From: an uncultured Kouleothrix sp.
Lineage (GTDB): Bacteria > Chloroflexota > Chloroflexia > Chloroflexales > Roseiflexaceae
Length of the DNA: 7,181 nt
Direction: 5' to 3'
Assembly (NCBI GenBank): GCA_937858455.1
Contig: CALLYN010000255.1
Location: 1 to 7,181 of the forward strand
Part shown: positions 1-5,418 of the stretch, in pieces
Position numbering within the stretch: the first letter of the stretch is position 1
Layout: every line of letters begins with the position of its first letter
Notes under the pieces: model-generated
Told to the model about the DNA's origin: nothing
Database searches by the model: none
What the model saw: the letters and a program-made list of their open reading frames with translations, nothing else
Translations under genes and position numbers: made by a program

Positions 1-539
1 TGCCCGGCGAGCGGCTGGCGCTGCATCATGTGGCGGGCGCGCTGCTGGGGCTCGCGGGGACGATCGTGCTGTTTTTCGGACGCGGCCTGTCCGGCTTCGA
101 CTGGCAGCATGCGCCGGGATTTTTCGCGGCCCTCGTCGCGGCGTTCGTCTGGGCGATCTATTCGGTGATGTCGCGACGCCTCGCGCATGTGCCGACCGAC
201 GCGGTCGCGGGCTTTTGCGCGGTGACGTCGGTGCTGGCCGCTTTATGTCACCTGCTGCTTGAACAGACGGTGTGGCCGGAGAGCATTGGCCAATGGCTGG
301 CGGTGCTCGCGCTCGGCGTTGGGCCTGTGGGAGCAGCGTTCTACGCCTGGGACGTCGGCATGAAGCGCGGCGACATCCGCGTGCTCGGTGCCGCTTCCTA
401 TGCGACGCCGTTGCTGTCCACGGCGTTCCTGATTCTGGCCGGCTATGCCCGGCCGACCGCCACCATTGCCCTTGCCGCGATCCTGATCGCCGGCGGCGGC
501 CTGATTGCGGCAAAGGACATGTTCCGCCTTCGCCGCTAA
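1..539 (+). CDS. EamA/DMT-superfamily permease, C-terminal part (5' end outside window)
   Basis: This is an integral inner-membrane transporter of the drug/metabolite transporter superfamily (EamA, 10-TM family); the substrate cannot be told, though aromatic amino acid exporters of the YddG kind are relatives. The reading frame is open from base 3 (first residues PGERLALHH), so the GTG at 30 is internal and the gene starts upstream. PGERL followed by a hydrophobic helix ending TIVLFFGRG matches the end of the first EamA repeat. The second repeat follows: FFAALVAAFVWAIYSVMSRR, a helix at about 240-290, then GVGPVGAAFYAWDVGMKRGD and SYATPLLSTAFLILAGYARP, with a last helix ending in the basic tail MFRLRR. 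About 179 residues are visible of roughly 290-300 expected. It converges on the flavin reductase gene. The family is clear; the substrate is unknown. Confidence 0.85.
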   Translation, partial: PGERLALHHVAGALLGLAGTIVLFFGRGLSGFDWQHAPGFFAALVAAFVWAIYSVMSRRLAHVPTDAVAGFCAVTSVLAALCHLLLEQTVWPESIGQWLAVLALGVGPVGAAFYAWDVGMKRGDIRVLGAASYATPLLSTAFLILAGYARPTATIALAAILIAGGGLIAAKDMFRLRR

Positions 540-590
540 AGCGCGATGGTACTTGGCTGAATCGGTTTTGCGGCAGGGGGACTCAGTTCA

Positions 591-609
591 CCTCTCCCGA
601 AGGGAGAGG
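591..609. repeat. Intergenic palindrome between convergent genes (possible bidirectional terminator)
   Basis: CCTCTCCC (591-598) and GGGAGAGG (602-609) form a perfect 8-bp stem with the 3-base loop GAA. It sits between the stop of the EamA gene (539) and the stop of the minus-strand flavin reductase gene (653), where a terminator for both would be expected. No T-run follows it on either strand, so it is not a canonical intrinsic terminator. From memory, similar CTCTCCC/GGGAGAG palindromes are scattered in Bradyrhizobium-like genomes, so it may be a dispersed extragenic repeat instead. The rest of the 113-base spacer (540-652) shows nothing else I can name. Confidence 0.5.
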
Positions 610-652
610 CGATGTCCAATGGCCGATCCATCGATCCTGATCTCGTCGTGTT

Positions 653-1348
653 CTAGGCGGCCGGCCGCCAGCCGGGCGGCTTGTACATGCTCTCCGGAAT
701 CTGGCCGAGTTCGGAGCGTTGCAGCTTCTCCGGCGTGAGGCCGTAGAACTGCTGAAAGCTCATGATGAGGGGCCGCCATTTGTCAGGATCGATGCGGTCG
801 GACTGGCCTTCCATCATGATCGTTGGGTGCGCGTGGACGCGAGTGATGCGCACTTCGATGGCGACAAGATTGCCGCGCCACATCGCGTCCTCCCGGGCCA
901 TCTCGTGGACATGCGCGAGCCTGGCTTCGATCTGCACGGGGCATTCCAGTGCGCGTGGCGCTGCGACAATGTCGCCCCGGCTTGCCGTCAGTCCGGCACG
1001 TCCGAACTTGTCCTTCTCGTGCCTGTAACCGCGCCACACCTTGCCCGGGGGCACGGGATCGGAACCGGTGGTGCGCGCGAGGCGATCGACGGCGCCGACC
1101 AGATCGGACGACGGCAAATTGAGCACGCATTCGCCCGTGCGGATCATGTTCTCCGTCGTCTTCGAGTTCGCTGCCAGTCCGAGCATGCAGCGCCAGCCCA
1201 CCCACCAGGCCGACGACATCGGCGCGAGGTTGTACGAACCGTCGTCATTGCAGGTGCCGATCAGCACGACCGGCGTGCCGAAATAGAGAATCGCGGGCTC
1301 GATGCTGCCGCTTTCGGCGGCGGCCGGAAATTCGCTCGTGTCTTGCAT
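653..1348 (-). CDS. Flavin reductase-like, FMN-binding split-barrel family protein
   Basis: Probable cytoplasmic FMN-binding protein of the flavin reductase-like (DIM6/NTAB, Flavin_Reduct) family; members use NAD(P)H to reduce flavin for partner monooxygenases, or bind flavin for other redox work. The barrel starts at about residue 20: YFGTPVVLIGT, then NLAPMSSAWWVGW (40-52), LGLAANSKTTENMIRTGECVLNLPS (56-80), which is the flavin phosphate and isoalloxazine region, and ALECPVQIEARLAHVHEM (133-150). The C-terminal part (about 180-231) is an extension ending KPPGWRPAA. I chose the ATG at 1348 because CCGGAGG lies 5 bases upstream. A GTG at 1402 would add MEATDPFAYLRSINPEDD but has no clear ribosome site. 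The product is 231 residues. It is the last gene of the gloB-cupin-flavin reductase set, 78 bases behind the cupin gene. The partner is unknown. Confidence 0.85.
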   Translation of the reverse strand: MQDTSEFPAAAESGSIEPAILYFGTPVVLIGTCNDDGSYNLAPMSSAWWVGWRCMLGLAANSKTTENMIRTGECVLNLPSSDLVGAVDRLARTTGSDPVPPGKVWRGYRHEKDKFGRAGLTASRGDIVAAPRALECPVQIEARLAHVHEMAREDAMWRGNLVAIEVRITRVHAHPTIMMEGQSDRIDPDKWRPLIMSFQQFYGLTPEKLQRSELGQIPESMYKPPGWRPAA

Positions 1349-1353
1349 GTCGT

Positions 1354-1376
1354 CCTCCGGATTGATGCTCCGGAGG
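1354..1376 (-). promoter_or_regulatory. Hairpin enclosing the Shine-Dalgarno of the flavin reductase gene
   Basis: On the minus strand the arms CCTCCGG (1376 to 1370) and CCGGAGG (1360 to 1354) form a perfect 7-bp stem with a 9-base loop. The downstream arm contains GGAGG, which lies 5 bases before the ATG at 1348. If the stem forms in the mRNA it would hide the ribosome site, giving translational control. Equally, the arms may be a chance result of the high GC content, or part of coding sequence if the upstream GTG is used. Confidence 0.4.
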
Positions 1377-1426
1377 TAGGCGAACGGATCGGTTGCTTCC
1401 ACCCGATTTCCGAACTGGCAGGGCGG

Positions 1427-1858
1427 CTAAACCGGTGTCCAGTCCTTTGCCGCGAGTTCGAACTTCGCGAACTCGAACGCCGGCGCCACGGTGCAGCCGA
1501 CCAGCGTCCAATCGCCGGTGCTTTCGGCCCATTGCCACGCGCCTGCCGGTACGATCGCCTGCGGCCGTTGGCCCGCCGCAATGTCGGGGCCGAGCCTGAC
1601 GGTGTGCGGCGCGCAGCCGTCGTTGGCGATCTTCAACGTCAGCGCCGCACCTGAATAGAAGTGCCAGACCTCGACCGCATCGATGCGATGCCAATGCGAA
1701 CGTTCACCGCGCGCCAGCAGGAAGTAGATCGACGTCGACATGGCGCGGCCCTGGGCGTCCGTGCGAATGTCGCGGAAGGTCTCGCGATAGTGTCCGCCTT
1801 CCGGATGCGGCTTGAGCTCGAGCCGCGCGATGATGTCGGCGGCGGTCGGCGCCGTCAC
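1427..1858 (-). CDS. Cupin family protein (DUF985 / Cupin_5)
   Basis: Small cytoplasmic single-domain cupin of the DUF985 type, 143 residues, the usual length for this family. The biochemical role is not known; relatives form RmlC-like jelly-roll barrels. Family hallmarks seen: IARLELKPHPEGGHYRETFRD at the N-terminus (11-30), STSIYFLLARGERSHWHRIDAVEVWHFYSG (41-70) with candidate ligand residues H55, H57, E63 and H66, the turn IVPAGAWQWAE (102-112), and the closing GCTVAPAFEFAKFEL (121-135). The start is the GTG at 1858; it overlaps the TGA stop of gloB as GTGA, implying translational coupling. The pairing with gloB might suggest a link to methylglyoxal or sugar-derived electrophile metabolism, but that is only a guess from position. 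All conserved residues I know of look intact. Confidence 0.88.
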   Translation of the reverse strand: MTAPTAADIIARLELKPHPEGGHYRETFRDIRTDAQGRAMSTSIYFLLARGERSHWHRIDAVEVWHFYSGAALTLKIANDGCAPHTVRLGPDIAAGQRPQAIVPAGAWQWAESTGDWTLVGCTVAPAFEFAKFELAAKDWTPV

Positions 1859-2349
1859 GACTTGTTCTTGCGTTCGCGCAGTTCGCCGAAGACGTCCGCG
1901 GCCGCCGCGCCTTTCATGTGCAGCGCCGCTGCCACGGCCGGATCGTCGGCACGCAGGAACACGTTGGACTTCTTCTCCTCGCCGAGCTGAACAGGAATGG
2001 TCGCCCTGTTCTGCGCACGAAGTCGCGTCACTTCCTCGGCGCGGGCTTGCAACGCCGGATTGTCGCCGTCCACCGTGAGCGCGAACTTGACGTTCGAGGC
2101 GGTATATTCATGGCCGCAATACAGATTGAAATCGTCGGGCAGGGCGCGCAGCTTCAACAGCGAGTCCCACATCATCGCAGGCGTCCCTTCGAAGACGCGG
2201 CCGCAGCCGATCGAGAACAGCGTGTCGGCGGCGAATACCGCCTTTTCCTTGTCGAATACGTAAGAGACGTGATCGAGCGTATGACCGGGCGTTTCGATGA
2301 CCCGCGCCAGCAGATTGCCGACCTTCACCACGTCGCCATTGGCGACGCG
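1855..2349 (-). CDS. gloB: Hydroxyacylglutathione hydrolase (glyoxalase II), 5'-truncated at the junction
   Basis: Glyoxalase II hydrolyses S-D-lactoylglutathione to D-lactate and glutathione, the second step of methylglyoxal detoxification, with a binuclear metal centre in the cytoplasm. Only the C-terminal ~164 residues of about 255 are present, beginning RVANGDVVKVG. Retained are the metal ligands in ETPGHTLDH, in FAADTLFSIGCGRVFEG (bridging Asp) and in NLYCGHEYT, and the whole C-terminal HAGH_C domain with GEEKKSNVFLRAD, which carries the glutathione-contacting Lys. The THxHxDH metal-binding motif and the rest of the first ~90 residues are absent: upstream the frame stays open but reads meaningless Gln/Arg-rich sequence antisense to the EamA gene. 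As it stands it cannot be active. The break most likely reflects the join at 2331-2350 rather than decay. It overlaps the cupin start by 4 bases. Confidence 0.88.
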   Translation of the reverse strand, partial: RVANGDVVKVGNLLARVIETPGHTLDHVSYVFDKEKAVFAADTLFSIGCGRVFEGTPAMMWDSLLKLRALPDDFNLYCGHEYTASNVKFALTVDGDNPALQARAEEVTRLRAQNRATIPVQLGEEKKSNVFLRADDPAVAAALHMKGAAAADVFGELRERKNKS

Positions 2350-2350
2350 C
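2331..2350. other. Junction of two unrelated segments, at an inverted repeat
   Basis: The gloB homology (minus strand) ends at about 2349 and the EamA homology (+ strand) begins at about 2341 with GDALILCG. Both genes are cut in mid-domain at the same place and no second half of either appears elsewhere. The arms CGTCGCC (2331-2337) and GGCGACG (2341-2347) are perfect inverted repeats around ATT. Each arm encodes Gly-Asp in its own gene: GGCGACG on the minus strand for gloB and on the + strand for EamA. This looks like a microhomology join, from chimeric amplification or misassembly, although a real recombination cannot be excluded from sequence alone. Confidence 0.75.
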
Positions 2351-2811
2351 TGATCTTGTGCGGGCTGCTGGCCGCCGCGCTGTACAGCGTGCTCGGCGCC
2401 GGGATGGCCCGCAAGTACGCGCCAATCGCGATCATGGCCTACGCGCACGCCGGCAGCATGCTGGTGTGGGCGCCGGTGCTGGCCTGGTACGCGCTGCGCG
2501 GCTTCCCGGTGGTGCACTGGCCGGCGACCGCCAGCGTCGTGTACCTCGGGCTGGTCACGTCGCTGCTGTGCTACCTGCTCTGGTTCGCCGCCGCGCCGGT
2601 GGTCGGCGCCGATCGCGGCGCGGTGACGCTGTTTGTGCAGCCGCTGGTCGGCGCGCTGCTGGGGCTGCTGCTGCTGCACGAGCCGCTCACGCTCGCACGC
2701 GCGGTCGGCGCGGCGCTGATCTTTCTGGCGCTGTACCTTACCAGCGTGCCCGGGCGCCGGCCCGGCGCGGCCGGCGCCCGGGCCGTGAACGACGCGCCGG
2801 GCGCTTTGTGA
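2341..2811 (+). CDS. EamA/DMT-superfamily permease, C-terminal repeat only (5'-truncated at the junction)
   Basis: This is the second EamA repeat of a 10-TM drug/metabolite transporter in the cytoplasmic membrane; the substrate is unknown. It begins at the junction with GDALILCGLLAAALYSVLG, the first helix of the repeat, continues with the helix MAYAHAGSMLVWAPVLAWYA, then LGLVTSLLCYLLWFAAAP, VTLFVQPLVGALLGLLLLHEP with the family's conserved Pro and Glu-Pro, and the last helix VGAALIFLALYLTSV. The first repeat (about 140 residues) is missing, and the in-frame ATG at 2404 is internal, so this is not a complete gene. The tail PGRRPGAAGARAVNDAPGAL is encoded by a large palindrome. It ends 25 bases before lysZ, so the two are probably co-transcribed. 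It is not the other half of the EamA fragment at the left edge, which is also a C-terminal half. Confidence 0.82.
   Translation, partial: GDALILCGLLAAALYSVLGAGMARKYAPIAIMAYAHAGSMLVWAPVLAWYALRGFPVVHWPATASVVYLGLVTSLLCYLLWFAAAPVVGADRGAVTLFVQPLVGALLGLLLLHEPLTLARAVGAALIFLALYLTSVPGRRPGAAGARAVNDAPGAL
2748..2783. repeat. Perfect 15-bp GC-only inverted repeat at the 3' end of the EamA gene
   Basis: The arm GCCCGGGCGCCGGCC (2748-2762) is matched exactly by GGCCGGCGCCCGGGC (2769-2783), with the 6-base loop CGGCGC. All 30 stem bases are G or C, so the RNA hairpin would be extremely stable. It lies inside the coding sequence for the hydrophilic C-terminal tail of the permease, 54 bases before the lysZ start. 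A smaller GCGC-CGG-GCGC stem followed by TTT lies at 2794-2807. It could pause or end transcription, protect the upstream mRNA from decay, or be an inserted palindromic element that added a C-terminal tail. Confidence 0.75.
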
Positions 2812-2836
2812 ACTTAGACTTTGAAGGAGCTCGCCA

Positions 2837-3640
2837 ATGATAGTTGTGAAAGTCGGCGGCGGCGCCGGGATGGACTACGACGCGCTGTGCGCCGACGCGG
2901 CCGAGCTGTGGCGCGCCGGCCAGCGCCTGGTGCTGGTGCACGGCGGGTCGGACGAGACAAACAAGCTCGCCGAGCAGCTCGGCCACCCGCCGCGCTTCGT
3001 CACATCGCCATCCGGCTACACCAGCCGCTACACCGACCGCGCCACACTCGAGATCTTCGTCATGGCCGTGGCCGGCAAAGTCAACAAGCTGCTGGTCGAG
3101 CGCCTGCAGCGCCTTGGCGTCGGCGCCGTCGGCCTGGCCGGCATCGACGGGCGCGTGCTCGCAGGCCAGCGCAAAGCCACGATCCGGGTGGTCGAGGACG
3201 GCAAGCAGAAGATCCTGCGCGACGACTGGACCGGCACGATCGAGCAGGTGAACGCCAGCCTGCTGAATCTGCTGCTCGACGCCGGCTACCTCCCGGTGAT
3301 CGCGCCAATCGCCGCCAGCGCCCAGGGCGAGGCCGTGAATGTCGATGGCGACCGCGCCGCCGCCGCGCTGGCCGAGGGGCTGGGCGCCAGCACGCTGCTG
3401 CTGCTCTCGAATGTCCCTGGCCTGCTGCGCAGCTTCCCCGACGAAAGCAGCCTGGTGGCGCGCATCCCGCGCGGCGCCGTCGAGGAGTACGCCGGCCTGG
3501 CGCAGGGCCGTATGAAGAAAAAGGTGCTCGGCGCGATCGAGGCGCTGGCTGGCGGCGTCGGGCGCGTGATCCTTGGCGACGCGCGCGTGCCGCAGCCGAT
3601 CAGCAAAGCGCTGGCCGGCGCCGGCACCGTGATCGAGTAG
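2837..3640 (+). CDS. lysZ: [LysW]-aminoadipate kinase (LysZ), amino acid kinase family
   Basis: LysZ phosphorylates the side-chain carboxylate of alpha-aminoadipate held on the carrier protein LysW, in the alpha-aminoadipate route to lysine; in some lineages it also acts on LysW-glutamate for arginine. It is a cytoplasmic enzyme related to ArgB. Seen in the 267-residue product: KVGGG (5-9) and HGGSDE (35-40) for phosphate binding, then SGYTSRYTDRATLEIFVMAV (59-78) and AGKVNKLLVERLQRLGV (79-95), RDDWTGTIEQVN (128-139), the nucleotide-site stretch VNVDGDRAAAALAE (167-180), LLLSNVPGLL (188-197) and GRMKKK (224-229). The SRYTDR, AGKVNK and DDWTG blocks resemble Thermus LysZ more than ordinary acetylglutamate kinase; a plain ArgB remains the alternative. 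The ATG is preceded by AAGGAG 7 bases upstream. Neighbours lysW, lysX and lysY are not in the window. Confidence 0.88.
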   Translation: MIVVKVGGGAGMDYDALCADAAELWRAGQRLVLVHGGSDETNKLAEQLGHPPRFVTSPSGYTSRYTDRATLEIFVMAVAGKVNKLLVERLQRLGVGAVGLAGIDGRVLAGQRKATIRVVEDGKQKILRDDWTGTIEQVNASLLNLLLDAGYLPVIAPIAASAQGEAVNVDGDRAAAALAEGLGASTLLLLSNVPGLLRSFPDESSLVARIPRGAVEEYAGLAQGRMKKKVLGAIEALAGGVGRVILGDARVPQPISKALAGAGTVIE

Positions 3641-3675
3641 GCCGAGCCCGCGCCAAAGGGCCGCGAGCGGCTGAG

Positions 3676-4887
3676 TCAGTCGAGGTGGCGAATCGCGGGG
3701 TGCGCCAGCCCAAGCAGCGCCAGCGCGAGCGTGCCAATCGCGCCGATCACAAACACCGGCGGCGCGCCCAGACGGTCGGTGGTGAAGCCCGCCAGCGCAT
3801 ACCCGACCGGCAGCAGCACAAACGACCCGAGGTAGTCGATGCTCGACACCCGGCCCAGCAGCTCGCCCGGCACCATCTCTTGCAGCGTGCTCGTCCATAC
3901 CAGGCCGAACGCGGCGATGCTGGTGCCGAACAGCAGCGCGCCAGCAGCGATGCCCGCAACGCCGCCGGGCAGCACATACAGCAGCACGGCCAGGCCGCTG
4001 GCCAGCAGGCCGCCATAGGCGATCAGCCCGCGCCGGCGCAGCCGCGCGATCCGCCCGAGCCAGATCGAGCTGAGCACCTCGCCCAGCGAGATCAGCGAGC
4101 CGGAAAGGCCCAGCAGGCCGACATCGCCGCTGAGCGTGTTCTTGATCAGAAACGGCAGCGCAACCGCCAGCGGCCCGCCCGACGTCACGTTGCCAAGCGC
4201 AGCCAGCGTGATCGTCACCCATAGCCATGGGTTCGCGGCCACCGCCGCAAGCCCCTCGCGCAGGTCGTAGAGGATGTTGCGCGAAGGCCGATCGGCCCGC
4301 GCCGGCTGCAGCGGCGGGATCGGCAGCAGGCAGGCCGCCGAGATGAAGAACGAGGCCGCGTCGAGCGCGAAGGCGGTGGAGGTGCCGCCCAGCGCCACAA
4401 TCGCCGCGCCGATCGCCGGGCCAACCGTGCCGGTGAGCTGGCGGCTCAGGTTGGTCAGCGCGTTGGCGCTGTTGAGCGCCTCGCGCGGCGTAATCTCGGG
4501 CACGGTGGCCACATACGCCGGCTGGAAAAACGCGTCGACAAAGCCGAACACTACGCTGGCCAGGTACACGTGCCAGATCTGCAGCAGGTTCGCGAAGGCC
4601 AGCGCGGCCACGAGCGTGGTGACAACGCCGCGCAGCACATCCGAGCCGAGCATCAGGCGCACGCGCGGCAGGCGATCGACCGCCACGCCGCCGAGCAGCA
4701 GGAAGATCAGCATGGGCGTCATCGAAAACACCAGCACCGTGCCCATCGCCGTGGCCGAGCCGGTCTTTTCGAGCACCCACCAGGCCAGCGCCACGCGGTA
4801 CAGGCTGTCGCCAAGGTGCGAGATCGCCTGGCCGCTCCAGAGCAGGGCGAACGTGCGGTGCCGAAGCGCCGAAAATAGTTTCATCAT
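3676..4887 (-). CDS. MFS transporter, DHA3-like (macrolide/EntS-type exporter family)
   Basis: Proton-driven 12-TM exporter of the major facilitator superfamily in the cytoplasmic membrane, closest in look to the DHA3 group that includes macrolide efflux proteins and the enterobactin exporter EntS. The substrate is unknown. The 403-residue product opens MMKLFSALRHRTFALLWSGQAISHLGDSLY, the typical DHA3 start. The loop 2-3 motif-A counterpart is GGVAVDRLPRVRLMLGSD (about 65-82), followed by helix 4-5 sequence VFGFVDAFFQPAY and the ANALTNLSRQLTGTVGPAIGA block (about 140-160). A cytoplasmic loop rich in charged residues (about 193-212) separates the halves, and the second half has STLQEMVPGELLGRVSSID (about 333-351), also typical. 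Start is at 4887, or the second ATG at 4884; the ribosome site is weak. It lies 19 bases after the HugZ-like gene, so both are probably one transcript. It converges with lysZ, leaving 35 bases with no convincing terminator. Confidence 0.88.
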   Translation of the reverse strand: MMKLFSALRHRTFALLWSGQAISHLGDSLYRVALAWWVLEKTGSATAMGTVLVFSMTPMLIFLLLGGVAVDRLPRVRLMLGSDVLRGVVTTLVAALAFANLLQIWHVYLASVVFGFVDAFFQPAYVATVPEITPREALNSANALTNLSRQLTGTVGPAIGAAIVALGGTSTAFALDAASFFISAACLLPIPPLQPARADRPSRNILYDLREGLAAVAANPWLWVTITLAALGNVTSGGPLAVALPFLIKNTLSGDVGLLGLSGSLISLGEVLSSIWLGRIARLRRRGLIAYGGLLASGLAVLLYVLPGGVAGIAAGALLFGTSIAAFGLVWTSTLQEMVPGELLGRVSSIDYLGSFVLLPVGYALAGFTTDRLGAPPVFVIGAIGTLALALLGLAHPAIRHLD

Positions 4888-4906
4888 ACTCTGCTCTGCC
4901 GCTCGG

Positions 4907-5383
4907 CTAGCTCTGCTCGGCGGCCTGGCGCAGCTGAGCGGGGGTGAGCGTATAGGCCCGCGCGAAGCCGCCGACGTAGCGCGCCTCGCGCACGGCCAGG
5001 CGAAACAGCACGAAGTCGGGGAAGCTGAACAGCATCTCGGCCGCTGGCAGCCGCGCCAGGTAGCGCTCGCGCGCGGCGGCGTAGCTCGCCCCGGCCGGGT
5101 CGAGCGGCTGCGCGTCGCCTACCAGCGTGATCCGCGCCAGCGTCTGCACGTCGTCGCGGCCGTCGTCGCGCTCGGCGATCAGCAGCGCCGCCGCCGGCGC
5201 GTCGAGCAGGTGGCGCGTGTGCGCCGAGAGCCGGCTCAGGTGCAGCAGCACGCCGCCGAAATCCGGCTCGGCCGCGTACCCAACCATCGAGACAAACGGC
5301 GCGCCGCCGTGCAGCGTGCCAAGCGCGGCCTGGCGGCTGCCGCCGATCAGCGCCGCGACAATAGTAAGCTCTTCGTGTTTCAT
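4907..5383 (-). CDS. Pyridoxamine 5'-phosphate oxidase-like split-barrel protein, HugZ-like
   Basis: Small cytoplasmic FMN-binding split-barrel protein. The sequence pattern is that of the HugZ-like branch (putative heme/iron utilisation proteins): ALGTLHGGAPFVSMVGYA (20-37), LLHLSRLSAHTRHLLDAPAAALLIAE (46-71), LARITLVGDAQPL (82-94), RERYLARLPAAEMLFSFPDFVLFRLAV (105-131) and ARYVGGFARAYTL (134-146). The HTRHL and VGGFARA blocks are the most telling. At 158 residues it lacks the C-terminal DUF2470 domain of longer HugZ proteins and so may not degrade heme. I chose the ATG at 5383 because the protein's conserved part follows it at once; a GTG at 5407 would add 8 residues, and a GGAGG lies 15 bases before the ATG, rather far. 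It precedes the MFS gene by 19 bases and is divergent from the phosphatase gene. Function is inferred from family only. Confidence 0.8.
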   Translation of the reverse strand: MKHEELTIVAALIGGSRQAALGTLHGGAPFVSMVGYAAEPDFGGVLLHLSRLSAHTRHLLDAPAAALLIAERDDGRDDVQTLARITLVGDAQPLDPAGASYAAARERYLARLPAAEMLFSFPDFVLFRLAVREARYVGGFARAYTLTPAQLRQAAEQS

Positions 5384-5418
5384 AGCTTCGAGTAGCCCCC
5401 TCCGCACAAAGGAATCGT
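5384..5418. promoter_or_regulatory. Short divergent intergenic region
   Basis: Only 35 bases separate the start of the minus-strand HugZ-like gene from the ATG of the + strand phosphatase gene. The spacer holds AAAGGA (5408-5413) for the phosphatase and, on the other strand, GGAGG near 5399-5403. This is too short for two separate promoters, so at least one must lie inside the opposite coding region or transcripts must be nearly leaderless. I could not identify convincing -35/-10 elements. Confidence 0.35.

Noticed and set aside
719..1654. + strand open frame of 311 codons opposite the flavin reductase and cupin genes
   Set aside because: No recognisable domain, atypical Arg/His-rich composition, and fully antisense to two genes with clear family motifs.
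1855..2679. A minus-strand frame of 274 codons that would make a full-length glyoxalase II
   Set aside because: The first 110 codons (Gln/Arg/His-rich) are antisense to the EamA gene and bear no metallo-beta-lactamase motifs; the THxHxDH motif is absent. The near-normal length is a coincidence.
1918..2811. A + strand open frame of 297 codons that would make a single permease-like protein
   Set aside because: Up to about 2340 it is antisense to clearly recognisable gloB and reads as meaningless Arg/Gln-rich sequence. Only the part after 2341 has EamA features. It is a read-through across the junction.
1..2811. One EamA gene split by insertion, with halves at 1-539 and 2341-2811
   Set aside because: Both fragments contain the second EamA repeat and a normal C-terminus, so they are two different genes, not two halves of one.
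3641..3675. Possible terminator between convergent lysZ and MFS genes
   Set aside because: Only a weak GCCG/CGGC stem can be drawn and there is no T-run on either strand.
2738..4780. Long minus-strand open frame (680 codons) over lysZ and the MFS gene, and a 467-codon + strand frame at 2821-4224
   Set aside because: Both are extremely Arg/Ala/Gln-rich and are frame shadows of well-supported genes; such open antisense frames are normal at this GC content.
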